Of a stretch of DNA of 64,000 bases, positions 45,428-54,263 are shown in pieces. Location of the stretch: contig JAJPJX010000158.1 of the NCBI GenBank assembly GCA_021324015.1, forward strand, positions 1-64,000, in the 5' to 3' direction. The position numbers were made by a program, and so were the translations under genes. The first letter of the stretch is position 1; each line of letters begins with the position of its first letter. The notes below the pieces were generated by a model. It made no database searches. It had not been told where the DNA came from and worked only from the letters and a program-made list of their open reading frames with translations. This DNA comes from Solibacteraceae bacterium (lineage in GTDB: Bacteria; Acidobacteriota; Terriglobia; Bryobacterales; Bryobacteraceae).

Positions 45428-47818
45428 TTGTATCTCATTCTGAACAGGGAGCAGTTCGGGCCGAGTACCTTTTTGTGGGAGGTGCAGGCGCCGGAGGTGG
45501 CGCGGGCCGCCCGGCCGGGCCATTTTGTCATGGTCCGGATCGACGAGCACGGCGAGCGCATCCCCCTCACCGTGGCGGATTTCGACACGGCTCGCGGGAC
45601 GGTCACCGTCGTGATCCAGGCGGTGGGCAAAACCACCTGGGAAATGTTCGGCTTGCGGGCAGGGGACTATGTCCTGGACTTCATTGGGCCGCTGGGCCTG
45701 CCGAGCGCCATCCACCAACTGGAAGGCACGGTGGTGTTGGTAGGTGGCGGCCTGGGGGTGGCGCCGATCTTCCCGCAGCTTCGGGAGTACAAACGCCAGG
45801 GAAACCGCACGGCGGCCATTATCGGATTCCGCACCCGCGACCTGGTCTTCTGGGAGGACCGCTTCCGCCAGTGGTGCGACGAGTTGATCGTCACCACCGA
45901 CGACGGCACCTACGGGCGCCGGGGCCTGGTGACCGCGGCCCTGGCCGACGTGCTGGCCGGCGGGAGGGATATTCGCGAGGTGGTGGCCATCGGGCCCATC
46001 CCCATGATGAAGGCCTGCGCGGAGGTCACCAGGCCCTACCACATCCCCACCGTGGTGAGCCTGAACTCCATCATGGTGGACGGCACGGGGATGTGCGGGT
46101 CCTGCCGGGTGACGGTGGGCGGCAAGATGAAATTTGCCTGCGTGGACGGGGCGGACTTCGACGGCCACCTGGTGAATTTCGAGGAGCTCGCCCTGCGCCA
46201 GAAGCGCTTCGCGCGGGAAGAGCAGCAGGCCATGGAGCGTTTCCGCGCCGAGAGTGCGGCCCTGGCGCGCCTGCCGCGCGACGGCGCCGGCGCGGGCGTG
46301 GCGCCTTGCGAGCTTCCGGATCTGCCCGAGCCCCTGCCCCGCCCGGCGGGACCGCTGCTGCCCAAGAATATCCGCAACATCCCGCAGGAGCGCGCGCCCA
46401 TGCCGCACCAGCCGGCCGCGGAACGGGCGCACAACTTCCGCGAAGTGAACCTGGGCCTGACGCTCGAAGGCGCGCTGGTGGAAGCCGACCGCTGCCTGCG
46501 CTGCAAGAAGCCGCGCTGCGTGCCGGGCTGCCCGGTGGAGATCGATATCCCGGGCTTCATCGCCGCCCTGGCGCACCGCGACCTGCAGGGCTCCTACCGC
46601 ATTCTCAAGCAGGCCAACGCGCTGCCGGCGGTGTGCGGGCGCGTCTGCCCGCAGGAGTCCCAGTGCGAGGCCACCTGCGTGGTGGGCAACAAATACCAGC
46701 CGGTGGCCATCGGGCGGCTGGAGCGCTTCGTGGCCGATTTCGCCCTGGGCCGCGGCTGGGACGAAGCGCCGGAGCCCGCCGCACGCCCGCGCAAGCGCGT
46801 GGCCATTATCGGCTCCGGACCCGCCGGCCTGGCGTGCGCCGGCGACCTGGCCAAGGACGGCGTGGCGGTGACCATCTTCGAGGCGCTGCACGTGGCCGGC
46901 GGGGTGCTCAAATACGGCATCCCCGAATTCCGCCTGCCCGACCTGATCATCGATGCGGAAATCGAGAACCTCCGCAAGCTGGGCGTGGAGATCCGCCTGG
47001 ATACGGTGATCGGCAAGCTCTTCACGATTCCGCAGTTGCTGGGGGAGATGGGCTACGAGGCGGTATTCGTCGGCACCGGCGCGGGCTCGCCCAAGTTCAT
47101 GGGCATTCCCGGCGAGGCGTTCAACGGTGTCTTTTCGGCCAACGAGTTTCTGACCCGGGTGAACCTGATGCGCGGCTACCGGCAGCCGCTCTATGACACG
47201 CCCGTGGGCATGGGAAAGAAAGTGGCCGTGGTGGGCGCCGGCAACACGGCCATGGATGCGGCCCGCGTGTCCCTGCGCATGGGCGCCGAGTCGGTGACCA
47301 TCGTGTACCGCCGCTCGCGGCGGGAATCACCCGCCCGCGCGGAGGAGTTGGAGCACGCCATCGAAGAGGGCATCCAGTTCCAGTGGCTGACCAACCCGGT
47401 AGCCATTCTGGGGAACGAAGCCGGCTGGGTCACGGGCATGCGCTGCGAGCGCATGGAACTGGGCGAGCCGGACGCTTCCGGGCGGCGGCGCCCGGTGCCG
47501 GTGCCGGGCTCGGAGTTCGGCATCGACGTGGATACCGTGATCTACGCCCTGGGCACCACGGCCAACCCCATCATCGCGCAGACCACCCCGGGGCTGAAGA
47601 CCAACCGCTGGGGCTATCTCGAGATCGACGAGCGCACCGGCATGACGTCCCTCCCGGGAGTGTTCGCCGGCGGAGACATCGTCACCGGTTCGGCCACGGT
47701 CATCCTGGCCATGGGCGCCGGGCGGCGCGCCGCGCGCGGCATCCTCGAATACCTGGGGCTGCGGAGCGGCGCCGCAACTCCCGCACCCGAGGCTGCCGTG
47801 GAAGGGAGGACCGCCTGA
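45428..47818 (+). CDS. fused PyrK-like / GltD-like oxidoreductase (NfnAB or SudBA type)
   Basis: A 796-aa flavin/iron-sulfur protein. Residues 1-260 match the NAD-binding, [2Fe-2S] PyrK/NfnS-type subunit: HFVMVRI, IPLTVADFD, LVGGGLGVAPI and GMCGSCRVTVGG. After a Pro/Ala linker, residues about 330-780 match the GltD/NfnL-type subunit: cysteine clusters CLRCKKPRCVPGC and CGRVCPQESQCEATC for two [4Fe-4S] centres, FAD-binding IIGSGPAGLACAGDLA and NAD(P)-binding VVGAGNTAMDAAR. Such pairs transfer electrons between NADH, NADPH and ferredoxin or act as sulfide dehydrogenase. The start is TTG 45428 after a G-rich ribosome site. Its TGA overlaps the next ATG by one base. Confidence 0.9.
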   Translation: MYLILNREQFGPSTFLWEVQAPEVARAARPGHFVMVRIDEHGERIPLTVADFDTARGTVTVVIQAVGKTTWEMFGLRAGDYVLDFIGPLGLPSAIHQLEGTVVLVGGGLGVAPIFPQLREYKRQGNRTAAIIGFRTRDLVFWEDRFRQWCDELIVTTDDGTYGRRGLVTAALADVLAGGRDIREVVAIGPIPMMKACAEVTRPYHIPTVVSLNSIMVDGTGMCGSCRVTVGGKMKFACVDGADFDGHLVNFEELALRQKRFAREEQQAMERFRAESAALARLPRDGAGAGVAPCELPDLPEPLPRPAGPLLPKNIRNIPQERAPMPHQPAAERAHNFREVNLGLTLEGALVEADRCLRCKKPRCVPGCPVEIDIPGFIAALAHRDLQGSYRILKQANALPAVCGRVCPQESQCEATCVVGNKYQPVAIGRLERFVADFALGRGWDEAPEPAARPRKRVAIIGSGPAGLACAGDLAKDGVAVTIFEALHVAGGVLKYGIPEFRLPDLIIDAEIENLRKLGVEIRLDTVIGKLFTIPQLLGEMGYEAVFVGTGAGSPKFMGIPGEAFNGVFSANEFLTRVNLMRGYRQPLYDTPVGMGKKVAVVGAGNTAMDAARVSLRMGAESVTIVYRRSRRESPARAEELEHAIEEGIQFQWLTNPVAILGNEAGWVTGMRCERMELGEPDASGRRRPVPVPGSEFGIDVDTVIYALGTTANPIIAQTTPGLKTNRWGYLEIDERTGMTSLPGVFAGGDIVTGSATVILAMGAGRRAARGILEYLGLRSGAATPAPEAAVEGRTA

Positions 47819-48444
47819 TGCCTTCGTTTTGTCCCAAGTGCCATCGCGTGCTGGAAGAAGACGAAATCTGCTGCGCCCAGATCCGCTACACCTGGAAGTG
47901 CGCCCGATGCCATAAGCTGACCAGCGGCTTCGCACTGCCCTACGGCAGGTGTTTCCTGTGCGGCGGCGAGCTGGCTGTGGTGGAGAGCCGCGAACTGGGC
48001 GACCCCATGCGCCTGCGGGCCATCCGCGACGCCGTGCAGTTCGAGCTGAATTCCTTCTACTTCTACAAACTGGCCTGCGACCGCGCGCGCGACCCGCAGC
48101 ACCGCCAGCTTCTGGCCCAGCTCTACGAGGCGGAACTGGACCACCTGCACGAGCTCGAAGAGAAGTATCACGCGCACCTGGACCGGGAGGTGATCGAGCT
48201 GGCGCCCAACGTGGAGAAATTGCTGGGCGACAGCCTGTTCCTCGGTCTCGAGATCAATGACGGCACCAGTTTGAAGGCGGTCTACCAGGCGGCGCTCGCC
48301 ATGGAGCAGCGCACGCGCGATCATTTCCGCGGGCTGGCCGCCGAGTTGCCCGAAGGCCTGGAAAAAGAACTCTGCCTGGAGCTGGCCTCCGAGGAAGACG
48401 AGCATATTGCGATGCTCGAGACCGAGCTGGAACAGGTGGAATAG
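47818..48444 (+). CDS. rubrerythrin/ferritin-like protein with zinc ribbons
   Basis: A 208-aa protein. The N-terminus has two Cys knuckles (CPKC, CARC/CFLC), a rubredoxin-like or zinc-ribbon head. From about 65 it forms a four-helix ferritin-like domain: AVQFELNSFYFYK, LYEAELDHLHELEEKY (ExxH), ALAMEQRTRDHF and LASEEDEHIAMLE (ExxH). These diiron ligands match rubrerythrin, which reduces peroxide using reduced electron carriers. Overlap with the NfnAB-type gene (TGATG) suggests that enzyme supplies the electrons. GAAGGGAGGA is the ribosome site. Confidence 0.85.
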   Translation: MPSFCPKCHRVLEEDEICCAQIRYTWKCARCHKLTSGFALPYGRCFLCGGELAVVESRELGDPMRLRAIRDAVQFELNSFYFYKLACDRARDPQHRQLLAQLYEAELDHLHELEEKYHAHLDREVIELAPNVEKLLGDSLFLGLEINDGTSLKAVYQAALAMEQRTRDHFRGLAAELPEGLEKELCLELASEEDEHIAMLETELEQVE

Positions 48445-48446
48445 CA

Positions 48447-48466
48447 ACGCTCCCTGGCGGTCGCGG
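48447..48466 (-). repeat. interspersed intergenic repeat, copy 3 (partial)
   Basis: On the minus strand it reads CCGCGACCGCCAGGGAGCGT, matching the core of the copies at 233-260 and 8126-8153 but lacking the TACCGAG part. It lies in the 33-bp gap between the convergent rubrerythrin and macro-domain genes. Confidence 0.45.
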
Positions 48467-48477
48467 ACAGCGCCTCT

Positions 48478-49020
48478 TCAGCGCGGCAGGCAGGCCAGGT
48501 AAGCGTCGTAGGCGGCCTGATCGAAGAGCACGAAGACGGCTTCGCGGAGGTGTATACCGGGGCGCTCCAGGTGCCTCCGCACCTCTTCGATGGCGATGCC
48601 GGCGGCCTCTTCGACAGGGTAGCCGTAAGCTCCTGTACTGATGGAAGGGAAGGCGATCACGGCCAGTTCGCGTTCTTCGGCCAGTTCCAGGCATTTGCGG
48701 TAGCAGGCGGCCAGCAGCTCCGCCTCGCCGTGCGCGCCGCCGCAATAGATCGGCCCGACGGCGTGGAAGACAAAGCGGGCGGGCAGGGCTCCGGCCGTGG
48801 TGACCACCGCGCTCCCCGTGGGGCAGTGCCCGATGCCGGCGCGGATCTGGTCCAGCTCCCGCCGCAGCACGGGGCCGGCGGCGCGATGAATGGCGCCGTC
48901 CACGCCGCCCCCTCCGGCCAACGCGGAATTGGCGGCATTGACGATGGCGTCGGCCGGGACGCGGGTGATATCACCGCGCATCAGCCGCAGCCGGTTGCCG
49001 TTCTCCGCGCGCCATTCCAT
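48478..49020 (-). CDS. macro-domain protein (ADP-ribose deacylase type)
   Basis: A 180-aa macro domain like YmdB: MRGDITRVPADAIVNAANSALAGGGGVDGAIH (two stretches), CPTGSAVVTTAG, FHAVGP and IAFPSISTGAYGYP. The NAANS...GGGVD loop is the O-acetyl-ADP-ribose/ADP-ribose-binding site, so it probably removes acyl or ADP-ribosyl groups. It lies 7 bp after the CnbZ-like gene, in the same direction. No ADP-ribosyltransferase gene is visible nearby. Confidence 0.92.
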   Translation of the reverse strand: MEWRAENGNRLRLMRGDITRVPADAIVNAANSALAGGGGVDGAIHRAAGPVLRRELDQIRAGIGHCPTGSAVVTTAGALPARFVFHAVGPIYCGGAHGEAELLAACYRKCLELAEERELAVIAFPSISTGAYGYPVEEAAGIAIEEVRRHLERPGIHLREAVFVLFDQAAYDAYLACLPR

Positions 49021-49027
49021 GAGCGTC

Positions 49028-49780
49028 TCACTCGGAGAGTAACACCTCGCGGCGGCAACCGCGCAGATCCATCTCGTACTCGATGCTGAGAATGGGCGGC
49101 CGGGCGTAATGCCAGGTGAGGCCCTGGCGCGCGGCCGGACCCATGCGCTCGAGCACCTCCCTGGCCACCAGCGGGCAGAACTCGTGGACGGTGTAGACGT
49201 CGCTCACGCTTACCCCAGTCCACTCCACACCCATCCCGCGCAGGCGCCCCTCCATCAGGCCCATCACGAAGCGAACTTTCTCGCGCAAGGCGTCGGCCGA
49301 GGTGTCGCCGCGCCGCACCACGTCGTGCGGGTCCAGGGATCCTTCGGGCAGTTCGCCGGCGCCCGCCACCACGAAGGTTTTGGCGGCGTGTTGCGAGGGC
49401 AGTGTGTAGCTGAAGCCGTAAAGCGAGGGTTCGGAGAAGCGATGCACCTCCGGCGCCACGTTGGTGCGCGCCACCGGGTTGAGCCCTTGCTCGAAGATGC
49501 CCCAGCTCTCCAGAACCTTCACGTAGCGGGCGTTGAAATCCGCGAAGCCCTGAAAGGACAAAGGCTGCGGGAGGCGTAATTCCATGGCGCAGAGGGCCTG
49601 CCGGGGGCGGCCCAGAGCGCGCAGGTGCCGGTCCACCAGAGCGAAGCCGCGCTCCAGCGGCAGGGCGGGAAACAGGCGCGCGTGTTCGACCTCATAGCCG
49701 GGCGCGGCTACCACGCCCGCAGAATACGGGCTGATGCCCTTCAAAAAGGAATAGTTCCCGCGCGGGTTCTGAATCAGCAC
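49028..49780 (-). CDS. CnbZ/RidA-like predicted deaminase
   Basis: A 250-aa protein from GTG 49780, with GGAGGG 11 bases upstream. The N-terminus is NPRGNYSFLKGISPYSAGV; later parts include PLERGFALVDRHLRALGRP, NARYVKVLESWGIF, NPVARTNVAPEV and a C-terminal VHEFCPLVAREVLERM. The overall pattern resembles the 2-amino-5-chloromuconate deaminase (CnbZ) group, which I recall only by pattern. Deamination of an enamine-like product is therefore a guess. The longer open frame upstream runs antiparallel to nothing but lies in the wrong frame of the DegT gene and is rejected. It ends 7 bp before the macro-domain gene. Confidence 0.6.
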   Translation of the reverse strand: MLIQNPRGNYSFLKGISPYSAGVVAAPGYEVEHARLFPALPLERGFALVDRHLRALGRPRQALCAMELRLPQPLSFQGFADFNARYVKVLESWGIFEQGLNPVARTNVAPEVHRFSEPSLYGFSYTLPSQHAAKTFVVAGAGELPEGSLDPHDVVRRGDTSADALREKVRFVMGLMEGRLRGMGVEWTGVSVSDVYTVHEFCPLVAREVLERMGPAARQGLTWHYARPPILSIEYEMDLRGCRREVLLSE

Positions 49781-49806
49781 TCCGGGTTGTGCCCTCCGTG
49801 GAAGAA

Positions 49807-51063
49807 TTACACCGCCACGCCGGCGCTGACCGTACGGGTCCACAGATTGCGCACGGCGAAGTACTGCGCCACCTTCTGCACGCCGGCTGCGATCTCCTCC
49901 AGGTCCGTGTCGGTGTAGGTTTCGTACACGTTCATGGTGATCCAGGAGTCGAAAGCGGCCTCCGCCACCGGGCAATCGCCCGGCCGGTAGATGCGGTCCG
50001 TGAGAGAGAAGGGGTAGTCGCTCCCGGGGAAAGCGGAACGCTTCTGAAACACGTCGTACAGGTAGACGGGCCGCCCGCCGGTGATGGTGCGGGCGTCGTT
50101 GGGGATGCCCTCGGCCGCCAGCGCCTCGGAAAATTCTTCCACCGTGCAGCCGAGCACCTCGCGTTCCAGGCGGAACAGGTACAGGAAGTAGCTGTGCTTG
50201 CACCCGGCCGGCACGGCCTGCGGCGTGATGCCCGGAATCCGCTCGAGCAGGGCGCTCAACCGGCCGCCCAGGCGATTGCGCGCCGCCGCGATCTCGCCCA
50301 CGCACCTTAGTTGCGCCAGGGCCACGGCGCCCTGCAACTCGGTCATCTGGTAGTTGGGCGCCAGAAAGTACGGATTGCGAATCCCCTCCTCGCGCTGGTA
50401 GCACTTGTCCGCGAACAGGGTGGCCAGGTAGCGCAGGCGCTCGTCGTCGGTGAGCACCATGCCGCCGGAGCCGCAGGTGATGTGCTTAAAGTGGTTCAGC
50501 GAAAAGGTGCTGATGGGGGTGAAGGTGCCCGCCAGGCGGCCCTTGTATTCGCAGCCGAAGGCTTGCGCGCAGTCTTCGATGACCGGGAGGCCCAGGGCAG
50601 CCAGCGCTTCCACGTCCACCGCCAGGCCGGCATGATGCACCGCCACAATGGCCCGGGTGCGGTTCGTGATCCGCTGCGCCACCGAGCGCGGGTCCATGTT
50701 CAAGGTCTCGGCATCCACGTCGGCAAACACCGGAATCAGGCCCTGGTAGAGCATGCCGGTCACGGTCCCCATGTCCGTAATGGGCGAGGTGATGACTTCG
50801 CTTCCGGGAGGCAGTTCCAGGGCTCCGAGCGCGATATGCACCGCCGCCGTGCCGCTCGAGCAGGCAATGCCGTAGCGCCTGCCGTACATCTCCGCAAACT
50901 TCTTCTGCAGCTCGAACACTTTGGTCCCGAAGTAGTAGAACAGGGTGTCCGAGTCAATGACTTCGTTCAGGTACTGCTTCTCCAGTTCTCCGTGCCGCTT
51001 TCGCGGGGCGAAGGGAGTGCGTTTGGCTTGCGGTCCTGCGTGTAGCGCGAGGGCTTCGTCCAT
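49807..51063 (-). CDS. DegT/DnrJ/EryC1/StrS-family aminotransferase
   Basis: A 418-aa PLP-dependent sugar aminotransferase-fold enzyme. It has CSSGTAAVHIAL, SPITDMGTVTGMLYQG, VIEDCAQAFG (PLP-contacting Asp/Gln) and the PLP Lys193 in SLNHFKHITCGSGG, plus NYQMTELQGAVALAQL. The family makes amino sugars for envelopes or antibiotics. Its partners here, a CnbZ-like deaminase and a macro-domain protein, are not sugar-nucleotide genes, so the substrate is unclear. First gene of the operon 51063-48478. Confidence 0.9.
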   Translation of the reverse strand: MDEALALHAGPQAKRTPFAPRKRHGELEKQYLNEVIDSDTLFYYFGTKVFELQKKFAEMYGRRYGIACSSGTAAVHIALGALELPPGSEVITSPITDMGTVTGMLYQGLIPVFADVDAETLNMDPRSVAQRITNRTRAIVAVHHAGLAVDVEALAALGLPVIEDCAQAFGCEYKGRLAGTFTPISTFSLNHFKHITCGSGGMVLTDDERLRYLATLFADKCYQREEGIRNPYFLAPNYQMTELQGAVALAQLRCVGEIAAARNRLGGRLSALLERIPGITPQAVPAGCKHSYFLYLFRLEREVLGCTVEEFSEALAAEGIPNDARTITGGRPVYLYDVFQKRSAFPGSDYPFSLTDRIYRPGDCPVAEAAFDSWITMNVYETYTDTDLEEIAAGVQKVAQYFAVRNLWTRTVSAGVAV

Positions 51064-51173
51064 CGCCGTCGATTCTCCGGCTCACAGGGAGCCCCCTGAT
51101 GATATCAAAAGTGCATCCGGAGAGGGGCTTGTGTCATCCTAAAAGGCGAAAGTCGAATCACCTTCTCTCAACC

Positions 51174-51464
51174 ATGGGACTCTTCACGAATACTTTTACA
51201 GGTACTCTTTATCGCTTTACGAAAGAAGTCGTCGGCACCTCGGTAGATGACAACGAAGTGCCGCGTTTTCTGGAGGATACGCACTTCGAGCCGGGCACCG
51301 AGTTCCGCATTGTGCGGGGCCGCCACGCCTGGGCGCACCATCCGCAGCAGAACTCGTACTACACCATCTGGGTCAAGGGCTCGGAGTATAACGTCCTCGC
51401 CCAAGATGTGGAAGGCGCCCGGGAGTTGCTCTCCCAGGCCGGCACGATGGCTTCCCGGCAGTAA
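51174..51464 (+). CDS. hypothetical small protein
   Basis: A 96-aa protein beginning GLFTNTFTGTLYRFTKEVVG, with a compact alpha/beta composition and a Trp/His-rich middle (RHAWAHHP). No family is recognised, and there is no signal peptide or membrane segment. No strong ribosome site precedes ATG 51174, but composition is protein-like. It is divergent from the DegT gene by 110 bp. Confidence 0.55.
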   Translation: MGLFTNTFTGTLYRFTKEVVGTSVDDNEVPRFLEDTHFEPGTEFRIVRGRHAWAHHPQQNSYYTIWVKGSEYNVLAQDVEGARELLSQAGTMASRQ

Positions 51465-51540
51465 CCGCAGGGTATTACCTCTCGTCTGAAGGGAGGGCAT
51501 CGAGCACGCTCGAAGTCCGCCAGAGTACCATATAGGAACT

Positions 51541-52464
51541 ATGACCAGACGCGAGGTTCTGGCCGCGGGTGGGCTGTCCGTGATGCCGCTGTGGGCCAGG
51601 CGGCATTTAGACCGGTCGCGAATCAGCGCCATCACGGACGAAATTGGCAAGACCGCCGACGAGGCCATGGCCTTCGCCAGGCAGTACGGCCTCCACTGGG
51701 TGGAACTGCGCTCGGTTCCCGAGACCCGGAAAGAGTACGCTTTTCTGCCGGAAGCGGAACTGAAGGGCACGGCGGCGGCGCTGGCGGCCAACGGCTTAAA
51801 GGTTTCCTTCCTCAACACCGGCCTGATGAAGTTCCCCTGGCCGGGGACGCAGCCCGTGCGCCGCCGCGAGGAATCCGCGGAAGCCCGGGCTCGCCGCGCA
51901 GCCGCCGACCAGGCGCGCTTCGAGCGGCGCATGGAGGATCTCAAGCGCACGCTCAACGCCGCGCACATCCTGGGCGTGGACAAGGTCCGCGTCTTCACCG
52001 GCTCGCGCGTGGCGGATCCGGAGTCGCTCTATCCGCGCATCGCCGATATCCTGGGCGAGATGGCGTTTGTGGCGGAGAAAGAGAAGATCCACCTGCTGGT
52101 GGAAAACGAAGGCTCCTGCAACGTGGCCACCTCGGCGGAACTGGCGAAGTTTCTGCCGCTGCTGGCTTCCCGCTGGGTGGGTCTGAATTGGGATCCGCAG
52201 AACGCCCTGCCCTACCAGGAGGTGCCCTATCCCGATGGGTACTCCCTGCTCCCCAAAAAGCGCATCCTGAACGTGCAGATCAAGGCCAAGGGCGTGATGC
52301 CCTCGAGCCCGGAGCGGCTGGACTGGAAGGCCATCCTGGAGGCTCTGGACCGGGACGGCTACCGCGGTGAAGTCGGCCTGGAGACACACATCTTCGACGG
52401 CACGCTGATTGCCGCCGCGCACATCTCCATGAAGGAGATTCTGCGGATCGCGGGCGAACTGTAG
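51541..52464 (+). CDS. sugar phosphate isomerase/epimerase-like TIM-barrel protein
   Basis: A 307-aa xylose isomerase-like barrel. An N-terminal MTRREVLAAGGLS resembles a weak Tat-type leader. The metal-site segments are LVENEGSC (Glu), GLNWDPQNA (Asp), IQIKAKG-like strand (no His visible) and VGLETHIF (Glu). This group isomerises or epimerises keto-sugars and inositols; no substrate is assigned. It starts 76 bp after the small unknown gene and runs 9 bp into the next gene, suggesting an operon. Confidence 0.85.
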   Translation: MTRREVLAAGGLSVMPLWARRHLDRSRISAITDEIGKTADEAMAFARQYGLHWVELRSVPETRKEYAFLPEAELKGTAAALAANGLKVSFLNTGLMKFPWPGTQPVRRREESAEARARRAAADQARFERRMEDLKRTLNAAHILGVDKVRVFTGSRVADPESLYPRIADILGEMAFVAEKEKIHLLVENEGSCNVATSAELAKFLPLLASRWVGLNWDPQNALPYQEVPYPDGYSLLPKKRILNVQIKAKGVMPSSPERLDWKAILEALDRDGYRGEVGLETHIFDGTLIAAAHISMKEILRIAGEL

Positions 52465-52473
52465 GAAGACGCC

Positions 52474-52974
52474 ATGAAGATCGCCTTGGACAAGCAACTG
52501 GCCACCACCTTCGGCATCGGCGTGGGCGTGGTGGTGGTGGCCGTGTGTGCGATCCTGTACATCCAGCGCGGCTCGCACATCGAGTTGAAGGGCTCGATCC
52601 TCAAGGTGCGCACGCAGGCGCTGGATGAAAACAACTCGGTGGCAGTGGTGGACTTCCGCTTCGCCAATCCCTCCGACTTTCCCTTCGTGGTGCGCAGCGT
52701 GACGGTATCTGTGGAGGGCGCTGGCGGCCAGGTCTACCAGGGCGCGGATGTGTCCGAGGTGGACGCCAAGCGCCTATTTCAGTACTACCCGCTGCTCGGC
52801 CAGAAATTCAACGATTCGTTGCTGATGCGGGACCGCATTCCGCCGCGCCACACGGAAGATCGCATGATCGCGGCGAGGTTCGAAATCCCCGTGAAGCAGT
52901 TGGATGCCCGGAAGAGTCTGAGCATCCGCATTGAGGACGTCGATGGTCCGGTCTCGGAACTGGTTAGCAAGTAG
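52474..52974 (+). CDS. membrane-anchored protein of unknown function
   Basis: A 166-aa protein with an N-terminal transmembrane helix (about 11-30, FGIGVGVVVVAVCAILYI) and a periplasmic immunoglobulin-like beta region (NSVAVVDFRFANPSDFPFVVRSVTV). The fold resembles the LEA/DUF4352-type beta sandwich, but no family is firmly assigned. It starts 9 bp after the isomerase gene and overlaps the LssY_C gene by 32 bp. Confidence 0.7.
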   Translation: MKIALDKQLATTFGIGVGVVVVAVCAILYIQRGSHIELKGSILKVRTQALDENNSVAVVDFRFANPSDFPFVVRSVTVSVEGAGGQVYQGADVSEVDAKRLFQYYPLLGQKFNDSLLMRDRIPPRHTEDRMIAARFEIPVKQLDARKSLSIRIEDVDGPVSELVSK

Positions 52975-54163
52975 CCTGCTGCTCGCGTGGGCGGCAGCCG
53001 CGGTGGCGCCGGTGGCGCAAATACCCGCCGGCACGGAAATCCAGCTTCGCCTGAAAACCAAGGTGGCCAGCAATGCCTCCAAGGCCAAGGACCCGGTGGA
53101 GGCGATCGTGCTCGAACCGGTGATGGTGAACGGGGCGTTCGCTATTCCGGCGGGCACGACCGTGCGCGGCGTGGTGGAGTCGGCCAAAGCCGCCGCGTCG
53201 GGCGATCGCGCGCAACTGGCGCTGAATTTCAACCAATTGGAGATGGGCTCCAAGAAGGTCAAGCTGGCCACGCTGCTCACCGCAGTGGACAACGCGCGGG
53301 AGCAGATCAACGACAAGGGCCAGATTCTGGGCATTCTCTCGAGCGAAACGATTTCGGGGGAACTGGACTCGGAAATCAGTAAGGTGACCGAGCGGTATTC
53401 CGGCCTGGGGGACATTCTGGGCGCGGCCAAAGGAGCCTTCCTGAAACCCGTGGACACCGAAATCGTCTACTCTCCCGGCGTGGAGCTGACCGTGAAGCTG
53501 ACGCAGCCGGTGACACTGAACGGCACGGCGCCTCCCGGGCCGGTGGCCAAACTGCAGCCGGTGGCGGACCAGGACGCGCTGGTGCAACTGGTGAACAGCC
53601 AGCCGTTTCAGACCGTCGCGCAGAAGCCGCCCAAGCCTTCGGACATGACCAACCTGATGTTCATCGGCTCGGAGGAACTGCTGCGCGCGGCCTTCGCCGA
53701 CGCGGGCTGGAGCGAGGCCGCCGCGCTGAGCACGCAATCCAAGCTGGAGACCTTCCGCGCCATCGCGGAGGTGCGCGGCTACAAAGAGGCGCCCGTCTCC
53801 GTGCTGCTGCTGGACGGGCAGGCGCCCAGCCTGGTCTTCGAGAAGCTGAACAACACCTTCGCGCAGCGCCACCATCTGCGGGTCTGGCGCCGCCCGGTCA
53901 GCTTCGAGGGCAAAGCCGTGTGGGTATGCTCGGCTACGCACGACACGGGCATCGCCTTTTCGGAGAAGGACCGAACCTTTATCCACAAGATCGACCCACA
54001 GATCGACCGCGAGCGGGCCAAGGTGGTGAGCGACCTGCTGCTGACGGGTAAGGTGCGCTCGTTGGCCGCCGTGGAGCGGCCGCTGGTGCCGCGCCAAAGC
54101 GCCAACGCCACCGGCGACCAGTTACTCACCGACGGCCAGATGGCGGTGGTGATTTTGCAGTAG
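52943..54163 (+). CDS. exported LssY_C-domain protein
   Basis: A 406-aa protein. The signal peptide (1-about 24, ending AVA-PV) is followed by a beta-rich module at about 25-190 (VPVAQIPAGTEIQLRLKTKV-type start) and a LssY C-terminal domain at about 215-380 with NLMFIGSEELL, FEKLNNTFAQRHHLRVWR, WVCSATHDTGIAFS and HKIDPQIDRERAKV. The LssY_C domain is a predicted membrane-associated module of unknown activity. ATG 52943, with GAGG upstream, lies inside the previous gene. A TTG at 52931 is a longer alternative. Confidence 0.82.
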   Translation: MVRSRNWLASSLLLAWAAAAVAPVAQIPAGTEIQLRLKTKVASNASKAKDPVEAIVLEPVMVNGAFAIPAGTTVRGVVESAKAAASGDRAQLALNFNQLEMGSKKVKLATLLTAVDNAREQINDKGQILGILSSETISGELDSEISKVTERYSGLGDILGAAKGAFLKPVDTEIVYSPGVELTVKLTQPVTLNGTAPPGPVAKLQPVADQDALVQLVNSQPFQTVAQKPPKPSDMTNLMFIGSEELLRAAFADAGWSEAAALSTQSKLETFRAIAEVRGYKEAPVSVLLLDGQAPSLVFEKLNNTFAQRHHLRVWRRPVSFEGKAVWVCSATHDTGIAFSEKDRTFIHKIDPQIDRERAKVVSDLLLTGKVRSLAAVERPLVPRQSANATGDQLLTDGQMAVVILQ

Positions 54164-54213
54164 GGGCTCTCACAAAGCGAGCCCGCCGCCACCAACTCCG
54201 GGATTTACCGGAG
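54164..54213 (+). other. tandem hairpins after the LssY_C gene
   Basis: Two perfect 6-bp stems: GGGCTC (54164-54169) with GAGCCC (54179-54184), and CTCCGG (54196-54201) with CCGGAG (54208-54213). No T-tract follows. They may weaken read-through into the next operon or stabilise the mRNA end. Confidence 0.3.
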
Positions 54214-54234
54214 CAGGTAATTCAACAAAAGTGG

Positions 54235-54263
54235 TTGATGTTAAGCCGGAATGATGATATAAA
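54235..54263 (+). promoter_or_regulatory. candidate promoter of the PatG-like cluster
   Basis: TTGATG (54235-54240) and TATAAA (54258-54263) with a 17-bp spacer. Transcription would start near 54270, leaving a leader of about 160 nt that contains an inverted repeat, GAGGGC (54285-54290) with GCCCTC (54309-54314). No gene is found in the leader. Confidence 0.5.

Noticed and set aside
49781-50404. Upstream extension of the CnbZ-like gene
   Set aside because: It is an Arg/Gly-rich out-of-frame reading of the DegT aminotransferase gene.
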